This document shows, piece by piece, positions 45,468 through 53,495 of a stretch of DNA of 64,000 nucleotides. The notes beneath the pieces were generated by a model. That model did no database searches. It saw nothing but the letters and a program-made list of their open reading frames with translations, and had not been told where the DNA came from. The DNA is from Pusillimonas sp. T7-7. Lineage in GTDB: Bacteria > Pseudomonadota > Gammaproteobacteria > Burkholderiales > Burkholderiaceae_B. A program made the position numbers and the translations under genes. Position 1 is the stretch's first letter; each line of letters begins with the position of its first letter. The stretch lies in NCBI RefSeq assembly GCF_000209655.1, contig NC_015458.1, positions 124,001 to 188,000 on the forward strand, in the 5' to 3' direction.

Positions 45468-46937
45468 ATGATTGAACGACTATCCCTGCGCTTTACCAGC
45501 CTGGCCATGGCCTTGTTGCTGGCGGGTTGCGCCGTGGGCCCGGACTACCAGCGCCCAGATGTTGATGTACCAAACGCTTTCAAAGAGGCATCACTGTCGC
45601 CCGAGGCGGCCAAGCAATGGAAGATGGCCCAGCCTGCCGATGCATTGGCACGCGGTCGCTGGTGGGCAATATTCAATGACCCCATTCTGGATGGGCTTGA
45701 GGACCAGGCCATGTCCGCCAACCAAGACCTCAAAGTGGCGGCAGCTCGAGTGAAACAGGCTAGGGCTTTGCGGCAGAACGCAGAAGCAGGCTTGTTGCCG
45801 TCGCTGGATGCCGGTTTCGGACCCACGCGACAGCGTCAGTCCAGTGCTGCTCAAGGCTTGCCGGAAGACACAGGCAGTTCGGCGCAAACACTGTGGCGAG
45901 CCCAGGCGGGTATTTCCTACGAGGCCGATTTGTTCGGACGGATCGCGTCAGATGTGGATGCCGCCACAGCAGATGCTGAACAAAGCGCCGCACTATTCCA
46001 GTCTGTAAGGCTGGCTTTGCAAGCCGATGTGGCACAGGCTTATTTTCGTATTCGGCGCCTCGATGCCGAACAAGACCTGTACCGGCGTACTGTAGATTTG
46101 CGCGGCAAGACACTGGAGCTTGTTCAGCAACGCTACGACGAGGGCGAGATCAGCGAGCTTGATCTTGCTCGGGCAAAGTCGGCGCTGTCCTCAGCCAGCT
46201 CGCAAGCCTTGGGTATTAAGCGTGAACGGGCCGTGGCCGAGCACGCATTGGCGACCCTGTTGGGCAAGACGCCGGCCCAGTTTGCCTTGGCGCCCGAACC
46301 TTTGGGCCGCGTGTCGGTGGATATCCCCGCCGGCTTGCCGTCGTCGCTGCTGGAGCGCCGGCCCGATATTGCAGCCGCCGAGCGTGCCATGGCTGCTGCC
46401 AACGCTCGTGTCGGTGTGGCAAAAGCGGCATTCTTTCCACGCCTGACGCTGACCGGGGCCTTTGGTTATGAATCGTCCGAACTGGGAAATTTGCTGGAGT
46501 GGTCCAGCCGTACATTCCTGCTGGGGCCTCTGGTCGGCACCATGCTTACGCTTCCTATCTTTGATGGGGGGCGCCGCGAGGCTGGTCTGGAAAGGGCGCG
46601 TGCGCTCTATGAAGAAGACGTAGCTGCTTATCGCCAGACAGTGCTGAGCGCTTTCCGCGAAGTCGAAGACGGCCTGTCCAGCCTGCGCATACTCAAGGAC
46701 CAGACACAGGTGCAGGACGCGGCTGTTCAGCAAGCCTCACGCGCTGCCGAGCTGTCACAGATCCAGTACCGTGAAGGATCCGTCAGCTATCTGGATGTGA
46801 TTGATGCCGATCGTCAGGTGCTGGTGCAGCAGCGTGCGTCATTGGCGCTGGACGGCGAGCGCGCGCAGACCGCCGTGGCTCTGATACGGGCGATAGGCGG
46901 TGGATGGGATATCGACCGCCAGCTTGCCAGTCGTTAA
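45468..46937 (+). CDS. RND efflux outer-membrane lipoprotein (NodT/OprN family)
   Basis: 489 residues. A lipoprotein signal (SLAMALLLAGC, Cys near residue 22) is followed by AVGPDYQRPDVDVPNAF, the typical start of OprM/OprN/NodT channels. Two TolC-like repeats follow (DQDLKVAAARVKQARALRQNA and ANARVGVAKAAFFPRLTLTGAFGY). It forms the trimeric exit duct of the pump. Two adjacent ATGs exist (45465, 45468); the second has better spacing to GGAG. Confidence 0.93.
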   Translation: MIERLSLRFTSLAMALLLAGCAVGPDYQRPDVDVPNAFKEASLSPEAAKQWKMAQPADALARGRWWAIFNDPILDGLEDQAMSANQDLKVAAARVKQARALRQNAEAGLLPSLDAGFGPTRQRQSSAAQGLPEDTGSSAQTLWRAQAGISYEADLFGRIASDVDAATADAEQSAALFQSVRLALQADVAQAYFRIRRLDAEQDLYRRTVDLRGKTLELVQQRYDEGEISELDLARAKSALSSASSQALGIKRERAVAEHALATLLGKTPAQFALAPEPLGRVSVDIPAGLPSSLLERRPDIAAAERAMAAANARVGVAKAAFFPRLTLTGAFGYESSELGNLLEWSSRTFLLGPLVGTMLTLPIFDGGRREAGLERARALYEEDVAAYRQTVLSAFREVEDGLSSLRILKDQTQVQDAAVQQASRAAELSQIQYREGSVSYLDVIDADRQVLVQQRASLALDGERAQTAVALIRAIGGGWDIDRQLASR

Positions 46938-46943
46938 GGAATG

Positions 46944-46970
46944 CGTTTGCCGGTTTGTGGCCGGCAAACG
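46944..46970. terminator. Hairpin between convergent efflux and MBL genes
   Basis: CGTTTGCCGG (46944-46953) pairs perfectly with CCGGCAAACG (46961-46970) around a 7-base loop. It lies in the 39-base gap between two convergent genes. No U-run follows on either strand, so termination efficiency is uncertain. Confidence 0.55.
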
Positions 46971-46976
46971 TACACG

Positions 46977-47993
46977 CTATTCGCCAGAGGCTAGCGGCGA
47001 ATACTCAGCCGCTATCCAGCGATAGCCGGTTTTTTGCTTGCTGGCATGGCCTATGCCTGGAAAAGGCAGATGTGCGCCCGCTATCCAGAATTTTTCTTGT
47101 GCAGCGCGCTCAAGTATCTTTTCCCGTGTGGCGATAGCCTGTTTTTGGTCACTATCGAAGTCGATGGAAACCTGCGGGTTGGGGAACTGCACTGCGTGGC
47201 TATGGATGACATCGCCCCAAACCAGCAGTTGCTGGCCTTTGGAGGAAAACATGTAGCCTTCATGGCCGGGCGTATGACCAGGCAATGCAAGCGAAGCCAC
47301 GCCTTCAGCCAATGTGTCGCCGGCTGCAAACTGCTTCAGCTTCCCCGCCGTTTCATAAGGCGCCACGGCGTCTTGAGCGAACTGGAAAAAAGGCTGGGCT
47401 TCTTTGGGCGCCTTGGCTGCGGTTTCCTTGTTCAGCCAATAGCCGGCTTCGTGCTTGGCCACATATACCGTTGCATTGGGAAAAGCCATTTTCCCGTCGG
47501 CCGTAATGCCGCAAGCATGATCGCCATGCAGATGTGTCAGGAAAACCTTGCTGATTTGTGTTGCTTCGTATCCGGCCGAACGCAGACTGTCTTGCATTCC
47601 ACCCAGAGTGGGGCCGAAACATGCCGCCGCGCCTGCATCGACAAGAATCAAGTCTGAGCCGGTATTGACCAGATAGCCGTTGACTGCAGTTTGTACGCCG
47701 TCTTTGGTGAGAGGCACAAACATGTCTGCCAGCATGGCCTCGGTGTCGCTCTGGCTGATGCCATGCAGAAGCGCCGTGGGAAGTGCAACAGCACCGTCAT
47801 ACAGTGCGGTCACCTGGAAGTCGCCCAGCTGCATGTGGTAATAGCCGGGAACTTGCTTGGTGGACTTGGAAGAGGTTTGGGCAAAGCTTGCGTCGGGCAG
47901 TAAAGCCGCGCAGGCCGCCGATGCGGCGAAGATGACTATAGAGGAAAGATGGCGCGCCAATGGCGACGCCCCTGGGATGATGGAAATTTGCAT
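46977..47993 (-). CDS. Secreted metallo-beta-lactamase-fold hydrolase
   Basis: 338 residues with a signal peptide (ARHLSSIVIFAASAACAALLPDASFA). The zinc motif THLHGDHACG, the LVDAGAAACFGP strand, LPGHTPGHEGYMF and the final IAGAHLPFPGIGH are classical MBL-fold elements. The pattern is close to methyl parathion hydrolase and lactonase-like MBL enzymes rather than beta-lactamases. It probably hydrolyses an ester, lactone or phosphotriester in the periplasm. The start at 47993 follows AGGGTGG; an upstream in-frame start is less likely because it would bury the signal peptide. Confidence 0.88.
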   Translation of the reverse strand: MQISIIPGASPLARHLSSIVIFAASAACAALLPDASFAQTSSKSTKQVPGYYHMQLGDFQVTALYDGAVALPTALLHGISQSDTEAMLADMFVPLTKDGVQTAVNGYLVNTGSDLILVDAGAAACFGPTLGGMQDSLRSAGYEATQISKVFLTHLHGDHACGITADGKMAFPNATVYVAKHEAGYWLNKETAAKAPKEAQPFFQFAQDAVAPYETAGKLKQFAAGDTLAEGVASLALPGHTPGHEGYMFSSKGQQLLVWGDVIHSHAVQFPNPQVSIDFDSDQKQAIATREKILERAAQEKFWIAGAHLPFPGIGHASKQKTGYRWIAAEYSPLASGE

Positions 47994-48127
47994 AGCGGCC
48001 ACCCTGGATACTGTTGAGGATTGCTGACGATGTGCAGGGAACTCCTGCAAAGATCAGCAAGGCTCACTATATCGCATACAGTGACCGCCATGCGAGAAGC
48101 GCCCCAAGGGACGCTTCAGCCGGTAAA

Positions 48128-48553
48128 TTAGGCCTCGATGTGACGGTCAAACCAGCCGTTGGCGGCAGCTTCAGCCAGTTCGGTACGGACTTCTGCGCGG
48201 CTCTTGCTGTCTACGCTTTGCTGTGCGTACTGCTGGGGAAATACTTCGTTCAGCTTTGCGCTGCTTTCGCCAACAGTCACGTTGCCGGTGCGGATGGCTT
48301 CAGCCAGTTCGGCCTGAACCTGGGCGCGGGTCACGGTCGACTGGACTTGCTGCTCGGGATACAGGGCAGGAAACTGCTCGTTCAGCTTGGCGCTGCTTTC
48401 GCCGGTAACGATATTGCCGGTGCGGATGGCTTCGGCCAATTCGGCCTTGACTTGTTCGCGGGTAACAGGTGCGTCGGTGTTGGCGGCCATGGCTTGCCCG
48501 GCAATCAAAGTGGAGAAGGCAAAAACAATAGCAGAAACTTTAGTGCGTGTCAT
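48128..48553 (-). CDS. DUF4148 repeat protein, exported
   Basis: 141 residues. The signal peptide is TRTKVSAIVFAFSTLIAGQAMA. The mature part is built of units of about 44 residues: two nearly identical copies (T-R-x-Q-V-x-A-E-L-A-E-A-I-R-T-G-N ... GESSAKLNE-x-F-P) and a third, truncated one (SRAEVRTELAEAAANGW). DUF4148 proteins are small periplasmic proteins common in Burkholderiales; their function is unknown. The start at 48553 is preferred over 48574 because the signal peptide begins there and AAGGA precedes it. Confidence 0.88.
   Translation of the reverse strand: MTRTKVSAIVFAFSTLIAGQAMAANTDAPVTREQVKAELAEAIRTGNIVTGESSAKLNEQFPALYPEQQVQSTVTRAQVQAELAEAIRTGNVTVGESSAKLNEVFPQQYAQQSVDSKSRAEVRTELAEAAANGWFDRHIEA
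48247..48463 (-). repeat. Two imperfect 85-base direct repeats inside the DUF4148 gene
   Basis: 48247-48331 and 48379-48463 start with CGTTCAGCTT and end with TCGCGGGT/GCGCGGGT, and are very similar in between. They are exactly 132 bases apart (44 codons). This indicates internal duplication of a protein unit. Confidence 0.85.
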
Positions 48554-48690
48554 GATAATAATCCTTTCATTCAAAGTGTTGGTTAGGCCAGAGCGGAATC
48601 ATTTCCGGTGGCTTTCAGCGAGTGGCTTATCCGTTTAGCTCGTCGATGGAGTAACTTTAATAGCTCTGTAATAATGAATAAATAGCTTTA

Positions 48691-48710
48691 AATGAAATAT
48701 ACTGTTCATT
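48691..48710. promoter_or_regulatory. Dyad upstream of LysR gene
   Basis: AATGAA (48691-48696) and TTCATT (48705-48710) are inverted repeats 8 bases apart. Further AATGAA copies lie at 48672 and 48713, in an AT-rich stretch between the DUF4148 gene and a LysR gene. It is a candidate operator for the adjacent LysR protein. Confidence 0.4.
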
Positions 48711-48744
48711 AAAATGAAATAATTGACTGAAGGGGGGATGTGCC

Positions 48745-49677
48745 ATGGATCGTTTGCTTGCCATGCAAGTGTTTGAAAAGGTGGCGAATGAAAGCGGCTT
48801 TGCTGCGGCGGCGCGGACCTTGGATATGTCTCCCCCTGTAGTCACCCGTTTGGTCGCCGAGCTTGAGGATCATCTTGGAACACGCTTGTTCCAGCGAACC
48901 ACACGGAAGGTATCTTTGACGGAAGCGGGCCAGGCCTACTTGGCGCGTGTTCGCCAGATTCTGCAAGACGTGGACGAGGCCGATGCGCTTGCCATTGCGC
49001 ATACCAACCAGTTGGCTGGCCGCTTGCGTATGCATACGTCGCCGGTGCTTGCCAGTTATGTTGTTGCCCCTTTGCTGTCGGAGTTTCGCCAGCGGCATCC
49101 TGGCATTGTGGTTGAGCTGGAGGTCGAAGCTTACCGGGACCCGCCCATCGAGGATTTCGACATTACCTTGCTGGGTGCCGATGCAGATTTTGATGCGAAT
49201 ATCGTTGCCCGCAAGATCGTTGAGTCTGACGTCATTCTGGTTGCTTCGCCGGCTTATGTTCAACGTAGCGGCGCGCCACAAACGCCTGAAGATCTGGCAA
49301 AGCATGAGTGCCTTCGCCTTAAAAGATCCGATGGATCGCTGCGGGCGTGGCGTATGTGGTGCGGCCAAAAATCTGATCAGGTGGTCGAACTAAACATAGA
49401 TGCGGTCCTTGTTGCAAACCACACCGACACTTTGCTGCGCGCGGCTCTGGACGGCGCCGGTATTACATCAATAGCGATGAATATTGCGGCGCCTTACCTT
49501 AATCGTGGCGACCTGGTTCGTGTGCTGAGCCCGTGGATGACCGGCCGGCTCGCCATGTATGCGGCAGTGCCAAGTCGCAAGTTCATTCCGCAGCGATCCA
49601 GAGTGTTCCTCGATTATCTGGTGGAGCACACTCGTGAACTACATGACAAGGCCTTGAAGGCATGTGAGGTTTGTTAG
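48745..49677 (+). CDS. LysR family transcriptional regulator
   Basis: 310 residues. The HTH is AMQVFEKVANESGFAAAARTLDMSPPVVTRLVAELEDHLG, then LFQRTTRKVSLTEAG; the effector domain begins GRLRMHTSPVLASYVVAPLL. It belongs to the CrgA-like group. It lies 55 bases upstream of the ArgE-like gene and may control it or the divergent DUF4148 gene; the target is not shown by the sequence. Confidence 0.92.
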   Translation: MDRLLAMQVFEKVANESGFAAAARTLDMSPPVVTRLVAELEDHLGTRLFQRTTRKVSLTEAGQAYLARVRQILQDVDEADALAIAHTNQLAGRLRMHTSPVLASYVVAPLLSEFRQRHPGIVVELEVEAYRDPPIEDFDITLLGADADFDANIVARKIVESDVILVASPAYVQRSGAPQTPEDLAKHECLRLKRSDGSLRAWRMWCGQKSDQVVELNIDAVLVANHTDTLLRAALDGAGITSIAMNIAAPYLNRGDLVRVLSPWMTGRLAMYAAVPSRKFIPQRSRVFLDYLVEHTRELHDKALKACEVC

Positions 49678-49731
49678 CTTGAGGTTGGTAAGCTACAGGT
49701 TTTGATATGGAATCGAATAAGGAGTGACCCC

Positions 49732-50880
49732 ATGACACCGCAATCACTGGACATGATCACCAAATTGGTGGGTTTTGATACTGTTTCGCGCAACTCTAAC
49801 ATGCAGTTGATCGACTACGTGCGTGACTATCTGGCTGGCTACGGTGTAGACAGCCATCTGGTCAAAAGCGAAGATGGCAAAAAGTCGAATCTGTTTGCCA
49901 CCGTAGGCCCTAATGTAGAAGGTGGCGTTGTCTTGTCGGGGCATACCGATGTGGTGCCGGTAGACGGCCAGCCCTGGGACAGCGATCCCTTCGTCATAAC
50001 AGAGAAGGATGGCAAGCTGTATGGGCGTGGCACCTGCGATATGAAATCTTTCATCGCCATTGGGCTGGCCGCGGTGCCTGATATGCTCAGCGCGGGCCTG
50101 AAGCGCCCCATACACTTTGCCCTTAGCTATGATGAAGAAATTGGCTGTGTGGGTGCACCCTCGATGATCGAACGCATGGTGGGTGAAATCGCCAAGCCCA
50201 GTGCGGTTATTGTTGGCGAGCCGACCAGCATGACACCCATCAAGGCACACAAGGGATTGGCTGCTGCGCGTACTACCGTCATAGGGCATGAAGCGCATTC
50301 AAGCCAGGTTCAGCGCGGGGTAAGTGCGGTCATGACTGCCGCCAGACTGATTACCTTCCTGGATGACATGATGGCCCGGAACAAGGTCAATGCCGATCCC
50401 GACTGCCCTTTTGTGCCGCCATACTCCACCATACATGTCGGTGTGGTCAATGGCGGCACCGCCTTGAACATCATTTCTCGCGAATGTTCGTTCACCTGGG
50501 ATGTCCGCACTTTGCCGGGCGAGAACTGGCGCGATTATCTTGACCGCTTCCAAGACTACGCCAACAGTCTGTTGCCTGCAATGAAAGCCATTTCTCCCAA
50601 TGCCTCCATCACCACAGAAATTTTGGCTGATGTGCCGCCGCTGACTGACGACGGTGACGATGAAGCACAGCGGATCGCCATGAAACTGTCGGGCTGCTTG
50701 TGTTGCGGCGTTGTGCCTTATGTTACCGAAGGAGGGCAGTTCAGCGCGCACGATCTGTCTGTGGTGGTATGCGGTCCTGGTTCTATCGATCAGGCACACC
50801 AGCCCAACGAATATATAGAGATATCGCAGGTTGGAGAATGCGAGGTGTTTATAGGCAAGCTGATAGATCAGCTGAATTAG
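49732..50880 (+). CDS. argE: Acetylornithine deacetylase (M20 family)
   Basis: 382 residues. The zinc ligands and catalytic residues are seen in VLSGHTDVVPVDGQPWDSDPF (His, Asp), YGRGTCDMKSF (Asp), SYDEEIGCVGAPSMI (Glu-Glu) and the C-terminal GPGSIDQAHQPNEYIEI (His). GPGSIDQAHQPNEY is characteristic of ArgE. It removes the acetyl group from N-acetylornithine. Many betaproteobacteria use the ArgJ cycle, so it may act on another N-acyl amino acid. AAGGAGTG precedes the ATG at 49732. Confidence 0.88.
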   Translation: MTPQSLDMITKLVGFDTVSRNSNMQLIDYVRDYLAGYGVDSHLVKSEDGKKSNLFATVGPNVEGGVVLSGHTDVVPVDGQPWDSDPFVITEKDGKLYGRGTCDMKSFIAIGLAAVPDMLSAGLKRPIHFALSYDEEIGCVGAPSMIERMVGEIAKPSAVIVGEPTSMTPIKAHKGLAAARTTVIGHEAHSSQVQRGVSAVMTAARLITFLDDMMARNKVNADPDCPFVPPYSTIHVGVVNGGTALNIISRECSFTWDVRTLPGENWRDYLDRFQDYANSLLPAMKAISPNASITTEILADVPPLTDDGDDEAQRIAMKLSGCLCCGVVPYVTEGGQFSAHDLSVVVCGPGSIDQAHQPNEYIEISQVGECEVFIGKLIDQLN

Positions 50881-50883
50881 GTT

Positions 50884-51621
50884 TTAGGGAAAAAGCAAGT
50901 AAGTAAACCAGATGCCTATAAGCAAAAGGAACACAGAGAGCGCTGTTTGCAGCAGCTTGACCTGCATTCGTCGCGCTGCCCATTGACCAGCCAAAGAGGC
51001 TAGCAGCAATATCACGCCCAAGGCGCCGCCAAGCATCCAATCCAGGCTGCCGGCACGCGCATGCACGGCAATCGCCGCTAAGGCGATGGGTAGCTGTACA
51101 GTCTGTCCCGTCACAATCGCCAAGCGAAGGGGTTGATGCAAAAGCATCAGCAATGGAATCAACAAAACCGGTCCGCCCGTGCCGGTAAGTGCTGAGCCGA
51201 CACCAGCAAGAAGGCCAATGCCGGCCAACCCACCCCTGGTGATAGGCGGCTTGATGGTTTCTTCTATGACGGCTCTGTTGCCAAACAGGCCACGCAAACC
51301 GGCGAAGAAAATGGTGACGGTGACCAGTACAAGCACGAAGCGGGAATCCAAGCTGTGCACCAGGACGGCGCCCAGCGCAGCGCCAGGAACGGTTCCAATC
51401 ACCACAGGCATGGCCTCGCGCATGCGCTCTCGGTCTTGATTGAGATACCACAAGGCGGCGATACCGGGAAACCCAAAGGCCAAAGAGGATGCGGCAATGG
51501 CATGTGCTGCATCGATTCCGCCCATGCCTGTCAGAACTGGCACCAGCAATACACCGCCGATACCTGTCGCGCCAATCAGAAAACCCGCAAGTACGACGGC
51601 GAGCAGGCTAGCAATACTCAT
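50884..51621 (-). CDS. TauE/SafE family membrane permease
   Basis: 245 residues with seven to eight hydrophobic helices. LLAVVLAGFLIGATGIGGVLLVPVL at the N-terminus and the second half GGLAGIGLLAGVGSALTGTGGPVLLIPLL form the internal repeat of the family. Members export sulfite, sulfoacetate or related anions; the substrate is unknown here. It starts 11 bases after the phosphohistidine phosphatase gene on the same strand, and its stop is 3 bases from the convergent argE stop. Confidence 0.88.
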   Translation of the reverse strand: MSIASLLAVVLAGFLIGATGIGGVLLVPVLTGMGGIDAAHAIAASSLAFGFPGIAALWYLNQDRERMREAMPVVIGTVPGAALGAVLVHSLDSRFVLVLVTVTIFFAGLRGLFGNRAVIEETIKPPITRGGLAGIGLLAGVGSALTGTGGPVLLIPLLMLLHQPLRLAIVTGQTVQLPIALAAIAVHARAGSLDWMLGGALGVILLLASLAGQWAARRMQVKLLQTALSVFLLLIGIWFTYLLFP

Positions 51622-51632
51622 TCAGCTGCCAA

Positions 51633-52151
51633 TCAATCACCAATGGAAGCAGGCGTCTCGAAGCGTTCCAACCGCCCGGTACCCTCGGCAATATCTGCCC
51701 AGCGGTCCGCCTGGAAATCGATCACAGCCAAACCTGAAGTGGGGTAGCCGCGCTCGAGTCGCGACAGTGCGGGTGTGTGCTGATCTGTATTGATCAGGCT
51801 GTACGTGACTTCATTAAAGCCAGGGTTGTGGCCTATCAATAACAAGACCCGGGATGCGTCGTCGGCTTCGCGTATGACGTTGAGTATGTTGTCTTTGGGC
51901 GCTTCATAGATGCGCGCGTCATTGCCTTTTCTGATGTCAGGCGGAAATACTGGCGCGAACAGCTCCCAGGTTTCCTGGGTGCGTTTGGCTGTAGATACAA
52001 TGACTCTATCTGGTATCAGGCCTTCAGAGGCCATATACCTGGCCATTTCGGGGCCTTGACGTTGGCCTCGTCGTGCCAGCGGGCGTTCATGGTCGGCAAC
52101 GCCATCGGGCCAGTCGGCTTTTGCATGGCGTAGCAGCATGAGTCGGCGCAT
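51633..52151 (-). CDS. SixA-like phosphohistidine phosphatase
   Basis: 172 residues, histidine phosphatase superfamily. MRRLMLLRHAKADWPDG carries the catalytic RHA motif, RVIVSTAKRTQETWE and VLLLIGHNPGFNEVTY the second Arg and His. SixA removes phosphate from phosphohistidine carriers such as ArcB HPt or PTS(Ntr) proteins. The start at 52151 places the RHA motif at residue 9, as in the family; the frame is open upstream. Confidence 0.9.
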   Translation of the reverse strand: MRRLMLLRHAKADWPDGVADHERPLARRGQRQGPEMARYMASEGLIPDRVIVSTAKRTQETWELFAPVFPPDIRKGNDARIYEAPKDNILNVIREADDASRVLLLIGHNPGFNEVTYSLINTDQHTPALSRLERGYPTSGLAVIDFQADRWADIAEGTGRLERFETPASIGD

Positions 52152-52274
52152 ATTGGTTTTTTCCTTGGTCAGGGTTGATCGTATGAAAGTCCATTCTAAC
52201 GGGCCGCCCTTTATTTCTCTACCTTGCAACCTGCGGTACTCATAGCCGGAGGTGAGGAAAAGTATGTAGTTAAA

Positions 52275-52375
52275 GGCAATGAGTTGTTAACCATTACGGG
52301 AAAACCCCAGGTCTGTTAACACTTGGCAATGAGTCGATATGGCTGTTTGCATGCGGCAAGATGGGGCGTGTTAAC
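52275..52375. promoter_or_regulatory. Cluster of GTTAAC boxes and a 10-base direct repeat
   Basis: GTTAAC occurs at 52286, 52315 and 52370, and GGCAATGAGT is repeated at 52275-52284 and 52325-52334, exactly 50 bases apart. All lie in the 257-base region between the divergent SixA-like and acyltransferase genes. The regular placement suggests a binding region for an unknown regulator. No standard promoter could be placed with confidence. Confidence 0.4.
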
Positions 52376-52408
52376 TCTAGGATGTTCTAACCAGTGGAGT
52401 CGGCAAGC

Positions 52409-53446
52409 ATGTCTCAGGCCCGAAGTACCTTTAGCACCGCCATGGATACCGCCAGGGTAGGGGCGTGCTTTATGGTGGTGCTGTTGCATGCGGCGGCAGT
52501 CAATTTTGCTGTTTTCGATGACCAATGGTGGGCCAGCAATTTCTATGACTCCCTGACGCGTAGTTGCGTACCGATTTTCCTGATGATTACCGGCGTGTTG
52601 CTGCTGGGCAGGCAAGAGTCCATGCCTGTGTTCTTCAGAAAGCGTTTTGCACGCATTTTGCCGCCGCTGTTGTTCTGGTCGCTGTTCTATATGGCCTGGA
52701 ATACTTGGGAAGGGCGGCGCTACGGCGCGTGGTACGACTGGATCAAGGAGTTGCTGAACGGGCCGGTTACGTTTCACCTTTGGTATCTGTACGCCGTAGT
52801 GGGTATTTATTTGTTTGTGCCTTTCCTGCGAAAGATATGGAATGCAACGCAGCCATCCGAGAAAAAGATCTATCTGATTTTTTGGGCGTCGGTATGCGCC
52901 TGGCCCACCATACGGGAAGTGCTGCAGATTGAAGCCGATTTGTTGCAGGTATATGGTTTTGATTCGTTTTTTGGCCTGGTCGGCTATTTGTTCCTGGGCG
53001 CCTATGTGCACGAGGTTTACGTGCAGCATCCCGATAAGCGCAAGTACTGGTTTGGCAATGTGGGTTTATTCATTGTCTTCAGTGTGCTGACCATGGCGGC
53101 GACTTATGTTTATTCGGCCAGGGCAGGTACGCCCGACACTCTTTTTTATGACTATCTTTCACCCTTTGTACTGGCTTCGTCTGTATGTGCCTTTAATGTT
53201 TTATATGGCTTGGGCACCAAGGCGGGTGAGTACGCGGGGCCGGTAAATAAAGTGGCCGCCTGCACGCTGGGCATTTACTGCATACATATTTTTGTGCTGA
53301 ACCTGATGGGGGACGCGACTGGGCTGACGGACACCGCCGCATCTTCGTGGTGGGCCATTCCGCTCACCGCTGTGTGCGTGTTTGCCGTCTCGCTGGGCAT
53401 GATCATGACGTTACGGCGCATCAGGCCTTTTCAGTACGTGACCTGA
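52409..53446 (+). CDS. Membrane acyltransferase (acyltransferase 3 family)
   Basis: 345 residues with about ten hydrophobic helices. DTARVGACFMVVLLHAAAVNF gives the conserved His early in helix 1, followed by VPIFLMITGVLLLGR and KRFARILPPLLFWSLFYM (Arg motif). These are hallmarks of the WecH/OafA type O-acetyltransferases, which modify surface glycans or other envelope polymers. The start at 52409 has GGAG 9 bases upstream; 52394 is an in-frame alternative. Confidence 0.88.
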   Translation: MSQARSTFSTAMDTARVGACFMVVLLHAAAVNFAVFDDQWWASNFYDSLTRSCVPIFLMITGVLLLGRQESMPVFFRKRFARILPPLLFWSLFYMAWNTWEGRRYGAWYDWIKELLNGPVTFHLWYLYAVVGIYLFVPFLRKIWNATQPSEKKIYLIFWASVCAWPTIREVLQIEADLLQVYGFDSFFGLVGYLFLGAYVHEVYVQHPDKRKYWFGNVGLFIVFSVLTMAATYVYSARAGTPDTLFYDYLSPFVLASSVCAFNVLYGLGTKAGEYAGPVNKVAACTLGIYCIHIFVLNLMGDATGLTDTAASSWWAIPLTAVCVFAVSLGMIMTLRRIRPFQYVT

Positions 53447-53495
53447 TACCGCATCAAGCCCAGCGTAGGACGGATACGCTGAGTGTCGTTCTTAT

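Noticed and set aside
44222..45508. Long antisense open frame of 428 codons opposite the RND permease gene
   Set aside because: It mirrors the codon structure of a clear RND pump gene, has no recognisable domain and is rich in His/Gln/Arg as expected for a GC-rich shadow frame.
48247..48463. CRISPR-like array
   Set aside because: Only two long imperfect copies lying in frame within a protein-coding gene; no short regular repeats and no cas genes in the window.
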